Below, in pieces: positions 6,428 to 6,944 of a stretch of DNA of 6,944 bases. The stretch comes from an uncultured Peptococcaceae bacterium (GTDB lineage Bacteria > Bacillota > Desulfotomaculia > Desulfotomaculales > Desulfocucumaceae), in contig CATZDY010000129.1 in assembly GCA_958417755.1 (NCBI GenBank), positions 1 through 6,944 of the forward strand, given 5' to 3'. Positions within the stretch are counted from its first letter, which is position 1. Each line of letters starts with the position of its first letter. A model generated the notes under the pieces. The model was not told the DNA's origin. It saw only the letters and a program-made list of their open reading frames with translations, and ran no database searches. The position numbers and the translations under genes are program-made.

Positions 6428-6944
6428 TCAATCTAATGCTCTATCAAAATAAATATTTTTTGCATAACCTGAAATAGGTACCCCAATCACAATAGGGCCT
6501 TCGATGAGTCCCATTTTTTTGGCCACAACCCCTACTCTGTACATAATGCGGTTATCTGCGTTGAGCATAGAAGCTGTTTTTACGGCAGAACCCAAAGCAA
6601 TGCCTAAATCAACTAATTTCCAGGCACAAAGAGGGCCATCAAATTCTGGTCCTTGTCTTTCTTGTAAATTTGTACAAAGATTTTCTCCACAGGCTCCACA
6701 ATGAAGACCTAATACTTTATTCTCTCTTAATGACAATAACAGGATTGCATCCGATTGACGCACATTTTTGGCATCTCTATCAAAATTTATTTTTTGCTGC
6801 CTTTGTCCATATTGTTCCATTTCATCTGCCAAGGTTTGTAATGCAGTCCCTGTTACAATCTTAGTTTCTATCTGATCCTCTCCCAGCCCTTTTGGTGCTG
6901 TCCGGGCAGAAAGGGCCATTAATTCTGCTACCATTTGCATGATA
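6428..6944 (-). CDS. DUF2148 (ferredoxin-like domain) protein, 5' end outside window
   Basis: The frame is open to the right edge, so the start is probably just outside. ATG at 6940 exists, but its first residues (MQMVAELMALSARTAPK) correspond to an internal point of the family, and the codon before it (ATC) continues the frame. About 10 residues appear to be missing. The hallmarks of DUF2148 (COG4739) are all present: ARTAPKGLG (12-20 from Met at 6940), LHCGACGENLC (79-89), GPLCAWKLVDLGIALGSAVK (102-121), NADNRIMYRVG (127-137) and KNIYFDR (161-167). Four cysteines (81, 84, 89, 105) in a CX2CX4CX15C pattern suggest an iron-sulfur cluster. The family is frequent in anaerobes and its function is unknown. 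The TGA stop lies 47 nt upstream of the SLH protein start, so co-transcription is likely. Confidence 0.9.
   Translation of the reverse strand, partial: IMQMVAELMALSARTAPKGLGEDQIETKIVTGTALQTLADEMEQYGQRQQKINFDRDAKNVRQSDAILLLSLRENKVLGLHCGACGENLCTNLQERQGPEFDGPLCAWKLVDLGIALGSAVKTASMLNADNRIMYRVGVVAKKMGLIEGPIVIGVPISGYAKNIYFDRALD

Noticed and set aside
6381..6431. TTG start at 6431 for the SLH glycosidase
   Set aside because: It would put 17 residues ahead of a normal signal peptide. The ATG at 6380 has a GAGGGGA site at good spacing.

Overview
The window looks like chromosome from a low-GC, monoderm, anaerobic Firmicute, most likely a member of the Clostridia. The signs are strong AGGAGG-type ribosome binding sites, compact gene clusters, a YtrA-type GntR regulator with its ABC exporter, an S-layer-homology (SLH) surface protein, the FMN-dependent type 2 isopentenyl-diphosphate isomerase, and a DUF2148 protein of a kind common in anaerobes. 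The lineage is inferred from gene content only; no rRNA or tRNA is present to fix it. Every gene I can support lies on the minus strand, so transcription runs from the right edge (6944) to the left edge (1).

Right block (6944 down to about 2600). A DUF2148 cysteine-motif protein, cut at its 5' end by the window edge, is followed after 47 nt by a large secreted protein. That protein has a phosphodiester-glycosidase (NAGPA-type) domain, a beta-sandwich linker region and three C-terminal SLH repeats that should tether it to the cell wall. Five nucleotides further on is fni, the type 2 IPP isomerase. A 13-bp perfect hairpin followed by a T-run closes this block. The three genes appear to be co-transcribed, although their functions have no obvious link.

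Intergenic gap (2380-2673). It holds the terminator and, close to the next gene, a sigma-A-like promoter overlapped by a perfect 8-bp inverted repeat. I read the repeat as the operator of the GntR regulator encoded immediately downstream.

Left block (2379 down to 1). This is a tightly overlapping operon: GntR/YtrA-family repressor, ABC ATPase, six-helix ABC permease, and a lipoprotein with a GIN (DUF2807) domain that runs off the left edge. Successive genes overlap by 26, 8 and 4 nt, each with its own Shine-Dalgarno sequence, so translational coupling is likely. The likely logic is an autoregulated exporter or envelope-stress module: the GntR protein represses its own promoter until a ligand or stress releases it, and the ABC pair and surface lipoprotein are then made together.

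I see no mobile element, CRISPR array, RNA gene or strong riboswitch candidate. Most of the window is recognisable housekeeping or envelope biology. The most interesting items are the GIN lipoprotein coupled to a YtrA-type ABC exporter, the operator-promoter overlap, and the wall-anchored phosphodiester glycosidase sharing an operon with an isoprenoid enzyme.
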